A stretch of DNA of 64,000 nucleotides from Saccharomycopsis phalli (GCA_020342235.1 CP073218.1:806001-870000); one strand, 5' to 3'. Counted from the stretch's first letter, positions 49,497-59,962 are shown. A program made the numbers and translations. Notes: generated by a model from the letters alone, not told the origin.

Positions 49497-50154
49497 CCGT
49501 TGCGAGGTACATTTATATTCTCTAACAAGAACGGGTGGGCGTCGGAAGGCCAGAAATGGGGGTATATTTATTGGGAGTGGTGGGACGAGTAAATGGGATG
49601 AGGAAAGGGGTTCCGGAGGGAAATACGCAGACTCAGTGTGGGTGGAAGGAAATGGTTCTCCGATGGAGCCGAAAGGGCCCTCTAAAAGTAGGGTGTTGGA
49701 AAAATTCAATTGTCAGCTCAATTGTCATTTACATTTATTTATATTTATTTATATTTATTTACATTTTATTTACATTTTATTTACATCTTATTTACATTTA
49801 ATTTTATTTACATTTAATTCTATTTCCATTTCATTTTATTTCCATTCCATCTCATTTCCCATTCCATTTCATTTCCAACATCCTCACCTTTTCAGTCCCA
49901 ATGCCAAGATCACGCGCAGCTTATCACCGCTTAGCTCCTACGAAGGTTTAGCGTGATGCACATTGGTTTATTCACAATGGCAGATCAAAGGTTCGGCTTT
50001 TAGTCCACCAGCTACCCAATTCTCATTTAAATGTACTATTCCTACGCGATACAATGCCCATGCCAGTTTGTCAGCTGTCAAATTGTTCAGGGTTTTCAGG
50101 GTTCAAGTATCCATTGCAGGTCTACAGTGTATGCTTTCTACCAAGTATTGTTTT

Positions 50155-50290
50155 TTACTATCCAATGGACTGATGATCGATAGGCTGATATCCAATGGAC
50201 TGATATCCAATGGACTGATATCCGACTGATATCCAATAGACCGATGATCAATAGACTGATGATCAATAGACTGATGATCAATAGACTGAT
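50155..50290. repeat. 15-bp array (ATCAATAGACTGATG / ATCCAATGGACTGAT)
   Basis: Eight or nine related units, in two sub-types that grade into each other from left to right. Confidence 0.85.
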
Positions 50291-50310
50291 ATCCAATATC
50301 CAATTAATTA

Positions 50311-50489
50311 CCTGTATCCTGTTAATCTGAATCCTGTTAATCTGTATCCTGTTAATCTGAATCCTGTTAATCTGTATCCTGTTAATCTGAATCCTGTTAA
50401 TCTGTATCCTATTAATCTGTATCCTGTTAATCTGTATCCTGTTAATCTGCATCCTGTTAATCTGCATCCTGTTAATCTGCATCCTGTTA
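50311..50489. repeat. 15-bp array (CCTGTTAATCTGNAT), about 12 copies
   Basis: CCTGTTAATCTG followed by AAT, TAT or CAT repeats about twelve times with little drift; AAT and TAT types alternate on the left and CAT types cluster at the right. The unit is a multiple of three, so the array gives a false open frame (Arg-Ile-Gln-Ile-Asn) on the minus strand. Confidence 0.93.
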
Positions 50490-50562
50490 ATCACCCAGAA
50501 TCCTGCTAATCACCAAATATCCGCCAATCATCAATCCGTTCACCTGGCCCACAACCACACCG

Positions 50563-53175
50563 TTATTCCACACCATCCCGTTTCGCCAACTCAAATATCC
50601 TCTCCACCTTACTGCGCACCCCCTCATCCTCAATCTCGCCCAACTCCACTGGTCCATCCACCCCGTATCTTCTTGTCACCATCACAATCAACCCGCAAAT
50701 CCCCTCGCACCGCCATTTGCTCTCATATTCCGCCGTGCCAATCTTCTCCTCGTCAACCTCCACAAGCTTCTCATGCTTCAACAACCCAACCAACTCCTGC
50801 AAATTCAATGTAACCAGTTCCCCGTCCAACATCTTCAAGTACAACTCCGTAGCCAATGAGTTGCGCAACACCAAGTCCTTGTACCCAACAAAAAACAGCA
50901 ACACCGTCTGCCGCTCCAAAAGTCCCATCCGGCACATGATCTCCACGAGGAAGAATCCATTTTGCGGCATCTCGTTCCAGTATCTTAACACTGCCTGTAT
51001 CATATATCGCCCAATGTCATTGGCTGATTCTGCCTCCCCTCCATAATGCTCCTCATAGTTAAACGTCTCATCAGTCTTCTCCACCTCCGAAACATCAACC
51101 TTCAAACCCATTAGTTTCCGCAAACGGTGCCGGAACTTGTATGCCAACGTCTCAAAATGGCTGAGCGACCGGCTGGCAGAGTAGCACATGATTTGCACCA
51201 CAAAATTCATCTTCAACTCGGTCGCATTGTCAAGGCTCGAAATCTCCCGATCCACCGCACCAATCATGTCCCAAAACTGGGTCTCGGTCCCTCCGCCAGC
51301 CAGAATAAGACTCAAGAATTCTTGTGACTGTTGGTACAACGGCATGTCTGGCGACTGGATGAGCTTCAAGTCGGGCTGGTCGATTGTCTTTTCGTACTCA
51401 AACGTCTCCAACAACGGAATCCCCTGGCCAAACACTCGTTGATCGTACTGGTTGACCTCGTCCAAGTTGGACAAAAGCGCAATGTTCAAATACTTGTGGA
51501 AGTCCGAGCTGCCAAAGCTCTCGCTAATGCGCTCCTTGTTCGACAAACGGATCTCCTTGAAGATCAAGTTGGAAAGAAACAACCGTTTTGGGTGGTACTG
51601 CGACGCATAGTACGTGTTGCAGTCGTCCTTCCATTCGTTCCACTTCCACTTGAACTGGAAGTTGCTCAACTGCATCGCCATCCAGTCTATGAACCGGAGC
51701 CGCAACTCCGCGTCCAATTGCGAAATGTTGCCGTAGAAAAACCGCATTGCTTTGCCAAACCGTGGCGCCATTCCCACTGGCGCCTTTTCGCAGATTTCAA
51801 TCAACAAACTGAAGTAGTATATCGGCAAGGTCTCGGCTGCAGGAAGCCGGAACACCAACGACAAGATGTTCTCCACAATGACATCTTCCATTGTCCAGGT
51901 TGACTGTTTGATCTCACTAGTCTGTTTGATCTCACTAGTCTGCTCAACCTCACTAGTCTGTTCAACCTCTCTGGCCTGCTCAATCTCTATGGCCTGGTTC
52001 TGCTCATTAATCTTGTTGAGCTCATTCAAAGACTTGTTGTAGCCCACAAACAAACCCGCCCGGAAGTAGAAACTCAAGCTCGAAAGCTGCTTGCTCGCCA
52101 TCTTCTTGTTATACTCCAACGACTCCACGATATCGTAAACAACGTCCCGCAACAAAATATACGCGTACGACCCGACAGGCGGCTTTGTCTCAAACAGACC
52201 CGGCTCAAAAATCTCAAAGAACTTCGTCCGGTGCGCATGCAACCGGTCAATCTTCCCTCGGAGCGACAAGCCGCTCAAAACCGCGATTTCCGGGTACGAA
52301 ACTTGTGGCAAATTGGCCGGCTCCGTCTCTGGAGCAGTCACAATGCTATCAAAGCTGGGAAACAAGTCAAACAAGTCTGGTTGGCGCAACGCGGCCAAGA
52401 GCTCAGACACCAAATCCGGTCGCGACACCCCCACAAGCGGATCATACAACTCAAGATCCTGGCTCAACGGCTCAAATTTTTCCGCCTTTTCGAGGATCTG
52501 GTCAATTCCCTGCTGGAGCTCCGGGTCGCGCGAAAACACCTGCAAAACTGGAAGCGACACAAGGCTGTTGTAGTAAACAATGGAAGCCAATGCAGGGTTT
52601 GTGTGCTGCAACTCTAGAGCCAAGTCCAAATGCTGCTCAAACAACTGGAGAAGCGACTGACGCGAGATAATTGGGCTCAATGCAGCCAAGAATCGCATCA
52701 CAAGCTTGATTTTGTTCCAGGCACCGGTATAATTGGAGTTCTTCTCGTCATAGTTTTCGGGGGTTCCAGAAACAGCAGCCGCCAACAACTCGGTGATCTT
52801 CTGATGGCAAAATTCCACAACATGGCCGCCAATTGTGTTGTTTTTCGCGTGGGAGATTTGCACAAGACAACTGAGTAGCAATATCTTGTGTGGCTGCTCA
52901 GTGAGCGTGGTGAAAATCGTAGCCAACCATCCGTTCTTGAACGACTCTTCCTTGTTGAACTCAATGGCAATTGGAACCGAAATGTGGTCCAAGTTCTTTT
53001 CAAGGTCTGAAAAGTTGCAGTCCTCGCCGATTTTGTTGATATCCCGACACACATTGATGGTAGTCTTTTCAATCATGGGTAATTGGTTGAACTTGTTGAC
53101 ATGAGACCGCTGAGGCCGCTTATACCCTCTAGATCCTTGGAATCCGCCATCAAACGTCCGCTTTCTGTAACTCAT
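50563..53175 (-). CDS. STO1: Large subunit of the nuclear cap-binding complex (CBP80)
   Basis: 870 residues from MSYRKRTFDGGFQG (53175); Sto1/Cbc1 has 861. The N-terminus is basic (KR-rich). The first MIF4G-type helical region includes FTTLTEQPHKILLLSCLVQI and HAKNNTIGGHVVEF, as in CBP80, and two further helical domains follow. The complex with Cbc2 binds capped RNA in the nucleus and aids splicing, export and decay. An in-frame degenerate repeat (SEVEQTSEIKQTSEIKQ, bases 51900-51985, 24-bp units) makes a polar loop. The more upstream ATG (53193) would add six residues. CAK1 starts only 97 bp away in the opposite direction. Confidence 0.82.
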   Translation of the reverse strand: MSYRKRTFDGGFQGSRGYKRPQRSHVNKFNQLPMIEKTTINVCRDINKIGEDCNFSDLEKNLDHISVPIAIEFNKEESFKNGWLATIFTTLTEQPHKILLLSCLVQISHAKNNTIGGHVVEFCHQKITELLAAAVSGTPENYDEKNSNYTGAWNKIKLVMRFLAALSPIISRQSLLQLFEQHLDLALELQHTNPALASIVYYNSLVSLPVLQVFSRDPELQQGIDQILEKAEKFEPLSQDLELYDPLVGVSRPDLVSELLAALRQPDLFDLFPSFDSIVTAPETEPANLPQVSYPEIAVLSGLSLRGKIDRLHAHRTKFFEIFEPGLFETKPPVGSYAYILLRDVVYDIVESLEYNKKMASKQLSSLSFYFRAGLFVGYNKSLNELNKINEQNQAIEIEQAREVEQTSEVEQTSEIKQTSEIKQSTWTMEDVIVENILSLVFRLPAAETLPIYYFSLLIEICEKAPVGMAPRFGKAMRFFYGNISQLDAELRLRFIDWMAMQLSNFQFKWKWNEWKDDCNTYYASQYHPKRLFLSNLIFKEIRLSNKERISESFGSSDFHKYLNIALLSNLDEVNQYDQRVFGQGIPLLETFEYEKTIDQPDLKLIQSPDMPLYQQSQEFLSLILAGGGTETQFWDMIGAVDREISSLDNATELKMNFVVQIMCYSASRSLSHFETLAYKFRHRLRKLMGLKVDVSEVEKTDETFNYEEHYGGEAESANDIGRYMIQAVLRYWNEMPQNGFFLVEIMCRMGLLERQTVLLFFVGYKDLVLRNSLATELYLKMLDGELVTLNLQELVGLLKHEKLVEVDEEKIGTAEYESKWRCEGICGLIVMVTRRYGVDGPVELGEIEDEGVRSKVERIFELAKRDGVE

Positions 53176-53241
53176 TTTGCTTGTCAAAGACACTTTGCAT
53201 TTTGCTCGTGCTTTTGTCGCTGCACTTACCCGGCCGCCACT

Positions 53242-53328
53242 ATGGCTGAAAATCTATCCTCGTTGACAGTTTATGGAGTACAAGGACAAGGTAAGAATCG
53301 CCGGAGGGCGGTTTTCAACGGTTTATAA
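53242..53328 (+). other. Upstream ORF overlapping the CAK1 start
   Basis: The ATG at 53242 is in good context (CGCCACTATGG) and opens a short frame (Met-Ala-Glu-Asn-Leu) of 28 codons plus stop, ending at 53328. It is out of frame with CAK1 and overlaps its start. If it lies in the transcript it would reduce CAK1 translation or demand leaky scanning; transcription might also begin between the two ATGs. Confidence 0.5.
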
Positions 53329-54331
53329 AGCTCATGGCAAGTCGCAATTGGTGGCTCTCAAAGTAGTGGACTTGGATGAGTCGGAATGCGCACCACATTC
53401 TCTCAAAGTGGAGATCAACCTCTTGAAATACTTGCTGAAGATCCCGCCGTGCGCCAACGTGATACAGCTCTTGGACTCGTTTTCCAGCCACGGAGAACAC
53501 ACGTTGGTGTTTCCATATTACAAGTACACGTTGACCGACTTTTTGAAAAAACAATCCAGACTAAAGTCAAATGCTCTAGTGCAAGGGCAGTCACGTGACC
53601 CATTGGATCTCTATTTTGAGTGTGATGACTACTACGATGGTCATGATTCGGGCACATATTCCAATGGGATAAAAAGAGACTCGATATACCAACGTGTGAG
53701 TAAAATCAAGCCGTCTGATGCACTTTCGGTGATTTCCCGGGTTCTCAAAGGGTTGGCGCATCTCCATGAGGCTGGAATAATCCACCGTGATTTGAAGCCC
53801 GACAATATATTATTCAATGAGACATTTGAGGAGCTTGTGATTTCTGATTTTGGCATTTCCTACAAACAAGAACCAGCATTGGGACTCGATTTTTCTCGAC
53901 CTCAAGAATCAGCCTCCCAAAAGTACGTGCAGATTTCCACGGGGGTGTATAAACCCCCTGAAGTTATTCTTGGAGTGACAGACTATAGTTTTGGAGTCGA
54001 CATGTGGTGCTTGGGGATCATCATTACTCAATTATTTAGTAAGCAGATGGTTCCGGCATTGAGCAAGGCGGGGAACTTTAGCGACATTTCGTTATTGCAC
54101 TCGATTTTCCAAACATTTGGTACACCAACCGAAGCTGATTGGCCTCGAGTGAAGGAAATTAAGTATTTTCAGGATTTTACCTTTACCCATTTTGACAAGA
54201 AGCCCACTTCGGAGATCTTGCCGATGCTTGAAACGGGTCATGTGCTTTATTCTGTGTTTGATCGAATGATGGTTTATGATGAAAACAAGCGGATTAGTGC
54301 AAGACAGGCATTGGAAAAGTTGGATATTTAG
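53273..54331 (+). CDS. CAK1: CDK-activating kinase
   Basis: 352 residues. It has RIAGGRFSTVYKA (glycine loop, more regular than in S. cerevisiae Cak1), VALKVV (Lys), a large insertion before helix C and between lobes, IIHRDLKPDNILF (catalytic loop), VISDFGISY (DFG) and ISTGVYKPPEVILG, the diagnostic Cak1 substrate-loop phrase. GVDMWCLGIIITQ follows. Cak1 is a monomeric kinase that phosphorylates the T-loop of Cdc28 and other CDKs. The insertion around DDYYDGHDSG corresponds to the insert seen in the family. The overlapping upstream ORF makes the start choice less certain, but no in-frame ATG lies upstream within the 97-bp gap. Confidence 0.88.
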   Translation: MEYKDKVRIAGGRFSTVYKAHGKSQLVALKVVDLDESECAPHSLKVEINLLKYLLKIPPCANVIQLLDSFSSHGEHTLVFPYYKYTLTDFLKKQSRLKSNALVQGQSRDPLDLYFECDDYYDGHDSGTYSNGIKRDSIYQRVSKIKPSDALSVISRVLKGLAHLHEAGIIHRDLKPDNILFNETFEELVISDFGISYKQEPALGLDFSRPQESASQKYVQISTGVYKPPEVILGVTDYSFGVDMWCLGIIITQLFSKQMVPALSKAGNFSDISLLHSIFQTFGTPTEADWPRVKEIKYFQDFTFTHFDKKPTSEILPMLETGHVLYSVFDRMMVYDENKRISARQALEKLDI

Positions 54332-54832
54332 AAATGGCTGAAGAAAACAGCAGCATAGCAAAAGAAATTAAATGGCAAAAAAACAGAATAACTAAAGAAC
54401 TGAACAGTGTGGCTCAAGGTTGGTAAATTTGGCAACTTTTTGTTGTGTTTATGCTACCATTGCTCGATAATTCTTTATGTAAAACGATTGTCGATGTGTT
54501 ATTCCAGAAGATACATAATTCAGTATGCCGAGGAACCTCGCGGAATTTTGAAAAGGGTTTGAAAGTTTTCCTGACGAAACTCAATAATTGTGTTTGCAGT
54601 GAAACAATTGGCAAAGGTTAATTAGTATGATACTGCAATAATTAGTTGATTATCATAGAATACTGGCATTATAATTAGATGCTTAGCATAAAATTACTAG
54701 GCAAAAAACGCATATCTCAATCCTGATATACTCGAAATATAATCTACACCAACGATTCATAAATAATTTCATAAGTATACAATAGTCATATAGTGAGCCC
54801 GTCACTTTGCACTTCAGTCAATTTGATCCTAG
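54332..54832. other. Convergent intergenic region
   Basis: A 501-bp AT-rich gap between CAK1 and the next, convergent gene. No repeats of note and no gene. Confidence 0.6.
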
Positions 54833-55366
54833 TTAGAGCTCACAGCTCCTCTCTGCCTCTAAAAATTTCAACAACTCGCTGGTATCCTCCATCTTCTTCT
54901 CCATAACTACTCGATCAAGTTCATTATTCACCTTATATAGCTCAAACTCCAACCCACTAATGTCAGAATTAAACGACAAAAACTCACTTTCATTACATAT
55001 CTGTCCGCTGCTGAAATTAGGCTCGTACAGATCTTCCAAAGAACCGTCTTCTTCCTCTTCGCTTCCATGCACCTTTGTAGCTCCCATGCTTCCTCTGGCA
55101 TCTTTTATAGCCTGTTTGAATCCACTGCGGAACCGCAATACAGACTCCGCATCACTGTCCGATCGAATAGTGCTTTCATCTTCAATCACAATCGCATTAT
55201 CTTTGTCAGATCCATCGGCACAGTTAACACTGTTTTTCACCAATATTTCTCTTAGATTCTTCTTAGTCAAGTCGCTCTCGGTGAATTTGTTTTTCTTTAA
55301 TACATTCTGCTTCACCAATGAAGGTGTAAGTGGGGTACTAGGAGGTCTCTTGCGTGAGATTTCCAT
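54833..55366 (-). CDS. Hypothetical acidic protein with a possible SUMO-interaction motif
   Basis: 177 residues, not recognised. The N-terminus is basic and Ser/Thr/Pro-rich (KRPPSTPLTPSLVKQ). The middle carries AIVIEDES, a hydrophobic run followed by acidic residues, as in SUMO-interaction motifs. A Glu/Asp-rich block (SEEEEDGSLEDLYEP) and a C-terminal helix with heptad-like spacing (LEFELYKVNNELDRVVMEKK) follow. It is probably nuclear and interacting with other proteins; that is inferred. The clean start with an upstream intergenic region and the biased composition support a real gene. Two CACGTG boxes sit about 55-90 bp upstream of its ATG. Confidence 0.6.
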   Translation of the reverse strand: MEISRKRPPSTPLTPSLVKQNVLKKNKFTESDLTKKNLREILVKNSVNCADGSDKDNAIVIEDESTIRSDSDAESVLRFRSGFKQAIKDARGSMGATKVHGSEEEEDGSLEDLYEPNFSSGQICNESEFLSFNSDISGLEFELYKVNNELDRVVMEKKMEDTSELLKFLEAERSCEL

Positions 55367-55422
55367 AGTAAGATCTTGTTTATTAATTTATCGTTTGTTT
55401 GTCAACAAACCAGTTTTTTCTC

Positions 55423-55458
55423 CACGTGATGCATGTGCACAAAATATCTGATCACGTG
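55423..55458. promoter_or_regulatory. Paired CACGTG boxes
   Basis: CACGTG at 55423-55428 and at 55453-55458, 30 bp apart, between the hypothetical acidic gene and YNK1. Both genes run leftwards, so these lie upstream of the former and downstream of the latter. Confidence 0.5.
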
Positions 55459-55553
55459 CACGAATTACGTTGCTGGGATTTACACATTTTTGGGTTTACC
55501 AAAGCACTGGTATACTACAGTGGCAATTGAAGACATCAATTAAAAAAAATTGT

Positions 55554-56009
55554 CTACTCGTAGATCCAGGAGAACAAAGCAGACTTGTACTCAACCAATT
55601 CCTCCTTCTTGAACCACAAGGCAATCTCCTTGTTAGCGCTCTCAACAGAGTCGGATCCGTGGCAAACGTTTCTTCCCATGTCAATGGCAAAGTCACCTCT
55701 GATGGTTCCTGGAGCAGAGTTCAATGGGTTAGTGGCACCCAAGATGGCTCTTCCTTGCTTGACAACATCCTTACCCTCCCAGACGGTGGCAAGAATTGGT
55801 CCAGACAACATATAGGACAACAAAGATGGGAAGAAAGGCTTGTCAGTCAAGTCAGAGTAGTGGGTCTTCAACAAACTCTCAGATGGGGTAACCAACTTGA
55901 TACCAACCAACTTGAAGCCTCTGTTCTCGAAGCGTCCAAGGATTTGGTTAATCAATCCTCTTTGAACACCATCTGGTTTGATAGCAATAAAAGTTCTCTC
56001 GTCAGCCAT
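55554..56009 (-). CDS. YNK1: Nucleoside diphosphate kinase
   Basis: 151 residues, the family norm. It starts [19 protein letters not shown] and has [29 protein letters not shown], the catalytic His in [12 protein letters not shown] and a C-terminus of WIYE. It forms a hexamer in the cytosol and balances nucleoside triphosphates through a phospho-His intermediate. Codon use is highly biased and leucine appears as TTG/CTC without CTG, as for a well-expressed gene. No intron is needed. Confidence 0.97.
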   Translation of the reverse strand: MADERTFIAIKPDGVQRGLINQILGRFENRGFKLVGIKLVTPSESLLKTHYSDLTDKPFFPSLLSYMLSGPILATVWEGKDVVKQGRAILGATNPLNSAPGTIRGDFAIDMGRNVCHGSDSVESANKEIALWFKKEELVEYKSALFSWIYE

Positions 56010-58399
56010 TTTTGTTGAATCGATGAAGTGAAAAAAAACCTTTTATGTGAATTAATTAGGTGTTCAATAGGGTAATGCGGGCTCGTAACGCTTACCATAG
56101 ACGGTTGCTATGCACCATTACCATGGGTTGAACATCACCGTGGAGAGTCATTATAGTTTTGCGGTTGAGTAATCGCAGTATATTGGTTGATTAATCACGG
56201 AATATTTGTTGAACAAGCACAGTATATTTTTGGTGCTTTTAATGGAAGAAATTCAGTGCATTTTGTGAATGTAGAGTATTTTATTTTTAGATGTAGTAAA
56301 TCCAAGAGAACAAAATGTGGATCTAGATCTGATAAGGTAAGAAAATGTAATAAAGTAACTTCTAGTTTATCTTATTATATAATATCGGTAAATTCCTACT
56401 GTTGTTTCCTTTTCTTTACCTATGACAATATGATCTTTCCCCACATGTATCATTTCTCTTTGTCAGGATGGAGATCTGACTGAGCTGTTCTATTTACATA
56501 ATAATAAATAGGCTGACTTTCGAGCTATTTTACCGGCTCATATCTTGGTTATTATATTACAGGTGCTTTGAGTTGATTGTAATTTGTAGGTTGTCTGAGA
56601 ATCGAACGATGATAAGTATGAGGAGATTGTATACGTTTTGTGGCTATAAATATGACGTAGTATACGTGTGTGATTGAAGATGATTGCGAGTCATGGAAAT
56701 TATTTTGTAAGTTTAGGGATGGCCATCATGTCTCAAGGGTCATTCGCTATTCTAATTTGCTAATCGACAATACTCTCTGTATGAGCGACAAGACTTTTTT
56801 TATGAACTACAATGTCTCTATTCAGAAACCAGGGGAAATGGTATCAGCAAGAGCACAATTGATAAAACGGTCAAATTGATAAACGGTAAATAGATAAACG
56901 GTAAATAAATAACGACAACACGATTTCCATATCTTTTTGGAAATTGCTGCAAACGTCAATTACAAATTTCACGTTGCAAACTGTAAACATTGCAAACCAA
57001 TTCTATGCCGATTGCCAATGAAATATATAGCCACCTGAAATTTTGTCTGCGCCATTGTTCAACAATGGAGACAGGTTAGACATGAATAAGTAAACATTAT
57101 GGTAGTGAGCAGTGGTGGATGTCAGCTATTTATAAGTTACATGTGTCAGCAAGCATGATATAAAGACAAGGTTTAATTTGAGAGCATACCCACGAGTCTG
57201 TGGCATATTTCCGAAACGATGAAACTCAGAGTTTAAGCGGTGTCGGGCAATGACGGGCTGAAATTTGAAAGCATGAGGAATAATGTGGCTGTATCCAGTG
57301 GTTGAGGAACAATTGAGTATTGCATGGAAGGAATTTTGCAATGACGCGAGAATAAGATTCCGACGTGAAATTTTCTAGAATTGGCAAAGTTATTGGAATC
57401 GGAGGGGAATGGACAACTGTGTCAATTGAGCATGTGAATACGGGCCAGGTTTGACGATGGACCAAAGGGGTGGGACAGGAAAGGAAATGGGTCAAAGGAG
57501 TGAGCAGGAGAGAGGTGAAATAGAGCGAGTACCAGGAATGAAATCGGGCTATACATGTGTAGAAAAGGTAATGGGCAGTTGAGCAGAGTGAGGACCAAGT
57601 GAGGACCAAGTGAGGACCAAGTGAGGACCAAGTGAGGACGAAAGTGAAGACCAAGTGAAAACCATAAAGATGTGAGAACGATGAAACTGGCAAAAACCCA
57701 AACTAATATGCAAGCGAGGAGTTCTAGAATATCGTGTATTGTTATTACAAACCTTAGGAGATTACGTCAAACCCTCCAAGCGTAGAAACGTACGCTAGCC
57801 GAATTCACGGGTAGGAGCCCTTGTACGGGGGGAGTCAATTTTTTCTGCCTAATGTAGCTGGAGCAACAAACAGGGTGTGGCTGGGCAAGAAAAAAAATTA
57901 CGGGGCAAAATGTCCATGGTGCAGGGGCATTAATTTTGCGAGCATCGTGTTGTGAATAGATTGGTACAGAGTTCCTATTGTAGTGATAATAACGATCCAC
58001 GCCTTCAAAAATTAGGTTATGCATAGCCAGGCATCATCCCAAATGCCAGTATTTACCCCATGCGCAGACGCAAAGGATGGCCAATCGCTTGCTCGGAGAC
58101 TGTGACAATAGGGCGAAACAAGACACTGCGACACACCAACAGAGACAATAAAATGTGAATGAAACTGACCATGGGTCCGTATGGAAATGTGCTGCTGGCC
58201 ACCAGGAGCACGGGCCAATTGCGGGCTCGGGAAATTGCAAATATGCTCGCATTTAAGGTGTGCAGATCGCCTGTATCATGATAGTAGTGATCTCAGGAAT
58301 GATCAGCGGACATTTGAAGGCTTGTGACTATTTTAGAATCGTGCTCTGCTCCTCTGCACTTTGACTCGTATCATTTTTAGACGTTTGACAATACACACC
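56010..58399. other. Intergenic region (2.4 kb)
   Basis: No gene is supported. The left end is the YNK1 promoter, with a poly-A/T run at about 56031-56037. It contains a doubled GATAAACGGTAAATA phrase near 56877-56910 and an 11-bp array at 57588-57660 (listed). Many short open frames appear but none with a family motif. The last 150 bp should be the promoter of the next gene. Confidence 0.5.
57588..57660. repeat. 11-bp minisatellite (GAGGACCAAGT)
   Basis: Five exact head-to-tail copies of GAGGACCAAGT plus two altered ones at the right. The unit is not a multiple of three. Confidence 0.92.
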
Positions 58400-59455
58400 A
58401 TGAGCATCCACGACGAGGACTCGGACTTTATAGACGACGACACAGACGACAGTGACGACGACTATCCAGAGGCAGGATGGTATCGGAGCGGCACCATCAC
58501 CATTGACTCATCGTACAAGCCAACCAGACCGGTGTCGATGCCGAGTTCGTGGACCACTACCGAGAGCTACGAGCCGGAGCCGGAACACCACCAGGCACTA
58601 GCCATTGCCATCAATCGGTTTGTCCACTGGGCAATGCAGTTTCAGAGCATCGGAGTGTTTTGGAACTTTGTCAAGGAGCAAGCCAGTCTGATTCTATTAT
58701 TGCGAGGCGCAGGCACCATGGATTTGGGAAGCCGGGATTTAGCCGCAGTGTACTTGGGGTTGCGGTCCCAATACCTCGGGGCGCCTGAGTGCCCCAAAAA
58801 GTCGGTAGGGTGGCACATCATCAAGGCCGAGGGCAAGCTCGAGACCCGAGGGATGACCGACGTGTTTATCGGTCAGACTACGGTCTACGCTCAGCAGGGT
58901 CTCGACATGGGTCCCTGGATCCCGCCAATCTCAAACTCCAAACCTCTAGCCAGCCCAAACTTGCAGCCTCTAGCCAGTCCAAGCTTAAACCCTCTAGCCA
59001 GTCCAGACTTGAATCCGCCAAACGTGAGTCCGAGCCTAAAACACATGCGCTCAGGCACCTTTGACAGCCCCGGAAAACGCACCAAGACATGTACCAACCA
59101 GTGGTCGGAGCTACTGACCACTATGCACAACTTCAACCAGAGGTTGCAGCAGCAGAAACACAGTCTTATCCAGAACGACAAGCAGCAGTTTACGTACTGC
59201 ATCCAGCAGCAAATCGAGTCGCTCGAGAAGCTCATCGCTGAGCAGCGGCCGAGCACCGCACCTTCCTCCTTCTGGGGCAAGGAGTTTACGTTCGAGACAG
59301 ACTTGCTCCTGGAAATCACCCTGTCGCCGTCGGTAATCAACCTCCCCAGTCTCTTTACAAAATCTACCGACACAGAAACCCCGGTATCCGGCGATTACCG
59401 CCAATTCCGGCTCGCCAACCCAGGTGCGGTCAATGACTTGGTCGGGCGGAAATAG
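58400..59455 (+). CDS. Hypothetical protein with acidic start and PLASP repeats
   Basis: 351 residues from the ATG at 58400, not recognised. It starts with an acidic stretch (EDSDFIDDDTDDSDDDYPE). A globular segment follows (about residues 75-170, with AIAINRFVHWAMQFQSIGVF and GWHIIKAEGKLETRG), then three or four copies of a nine-residue unit, PLASP(N/S/D)LxP, encoded by a 27-bp tandem repeat at about 58943-59017. A Gln-rich helical segment (FNQRLQQQKHSLIQNDKQQF) and a short tail follow. No signal peptide or membrane span. A Pro/Ser linker joining two helical parts suggests a scaffold or regulator, but no function can be assigned. Confidence 0.65.
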   Translation: MSIHDEDSDFIDDDTDDSDDDYPEAGWYRSGTITIDSSYKPTRPVSMPSSWTTTESYEPEPEHHQALAIAINRFVHWAMQFQSIGVFWNFVKEQASLILLLRGAGTMDLGSRDLAAVYLGLRSQYLGAPECPKKSVGWHIIKAEGKLETRGMTDVFIGQTTVYAQQGLDMGPWIPPISNSKPLASPNLQPLASPSLNPLASPDLNPPNVSPSLKHMRSGTFDSPGKRTKTCTNQWSELLTTMHNFNQRLQQQKHSLIQNDKQQFTYCIQQQIESLEKLIAEQRPSTAPSSFWGKEFTFETDLLLEITLSPSVINLPSLFTKSTDTETPVSGDYRQFRLANPGAVNDLVGRK

Positions 59456-59962
59456 TCGGGGCAACTTGCTGATTTATGTACACGAGATAAATGACACACT
59501 ATATAGACAATAATAGACGTTATCCCAGCTTCCTTTGCCGCGCCGCATCTATCGGCTTGAAAAAGCGGGTTTTTTCCGTTAGTAATATGGCTAGTGGCTT
59601 GAAAAAGCGGGCTTTCTCTGTTTGTAATATGGTCAGTTGCTTGAAAAGCGGGCTTTCCGTTAGCGTGGCTAGTGGCTCGGAAATCGGCTTTTCTACTATA
59701 ACTAGTGGCTCGAAAACAATCTTTCTCCGTAAGTGTGGTTCGCGGCACAAAAACCGACTTTCCGTTTGTATGGTTCGTGGCTCGAAAACCGACTTTCTCC
59801 GTTAGTAATATGGTTAGTAATCTTCGCAGTTATCGGGGTTCTCGTAAACCCGACGCATAACCCGCAGCACGGGAATTTGTCATCGGCCACCGGAACAAGA
59901 AATAATTTATAATCCACACTATATATACATTTGAATGTCTCCACATCCCTTCAACAACCACA
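59456..59962. repeat. Minisatellite of about 40-44 bp between two hypothetical genes
   Basis: From about 59540 to 59820 there are about seven imperfect copies built on GTTAGTAATATGG(C/T)(T/C)AGTGGCT, TGAAAAAGCGGGCTTTC or CGAAAACCGACTTTC. Left copies (GAAAAAGCGGG) and right copies (GAAAACCGACTT) form two sub-types. The remaining ~140 bp is the promoter of the next gene, with a TATATATAC element near 59923. Confidence 0.85.

Larger units (their letters stand above)
49497..50562. other. Intergenic region between ERG3 and CBC1
   Basis: No gene. TTTACATTTTATTTACA-type runs lie at 49725-49880 (degenerate ATTTATTTAT(A/C)). At 50155-50290 there is an ATCCAATGGACTGAT / ATCAATAGACTGATG array (15 bp), and from 50311 the TAATCTG(A/T)ATCCTGT array. 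The two 15-bp arrays abut each other and end next to the CBC1 stop. Confidence 0.65.

Noticed and set aside
50080-50130. GGTTCAAGTATCC-like phrase suggesting a tRNA T-arm
   Set aside because: No matching A-box, acceptor stem or D-arm could be laid out around it. No other tRNA was found by eye in the window.
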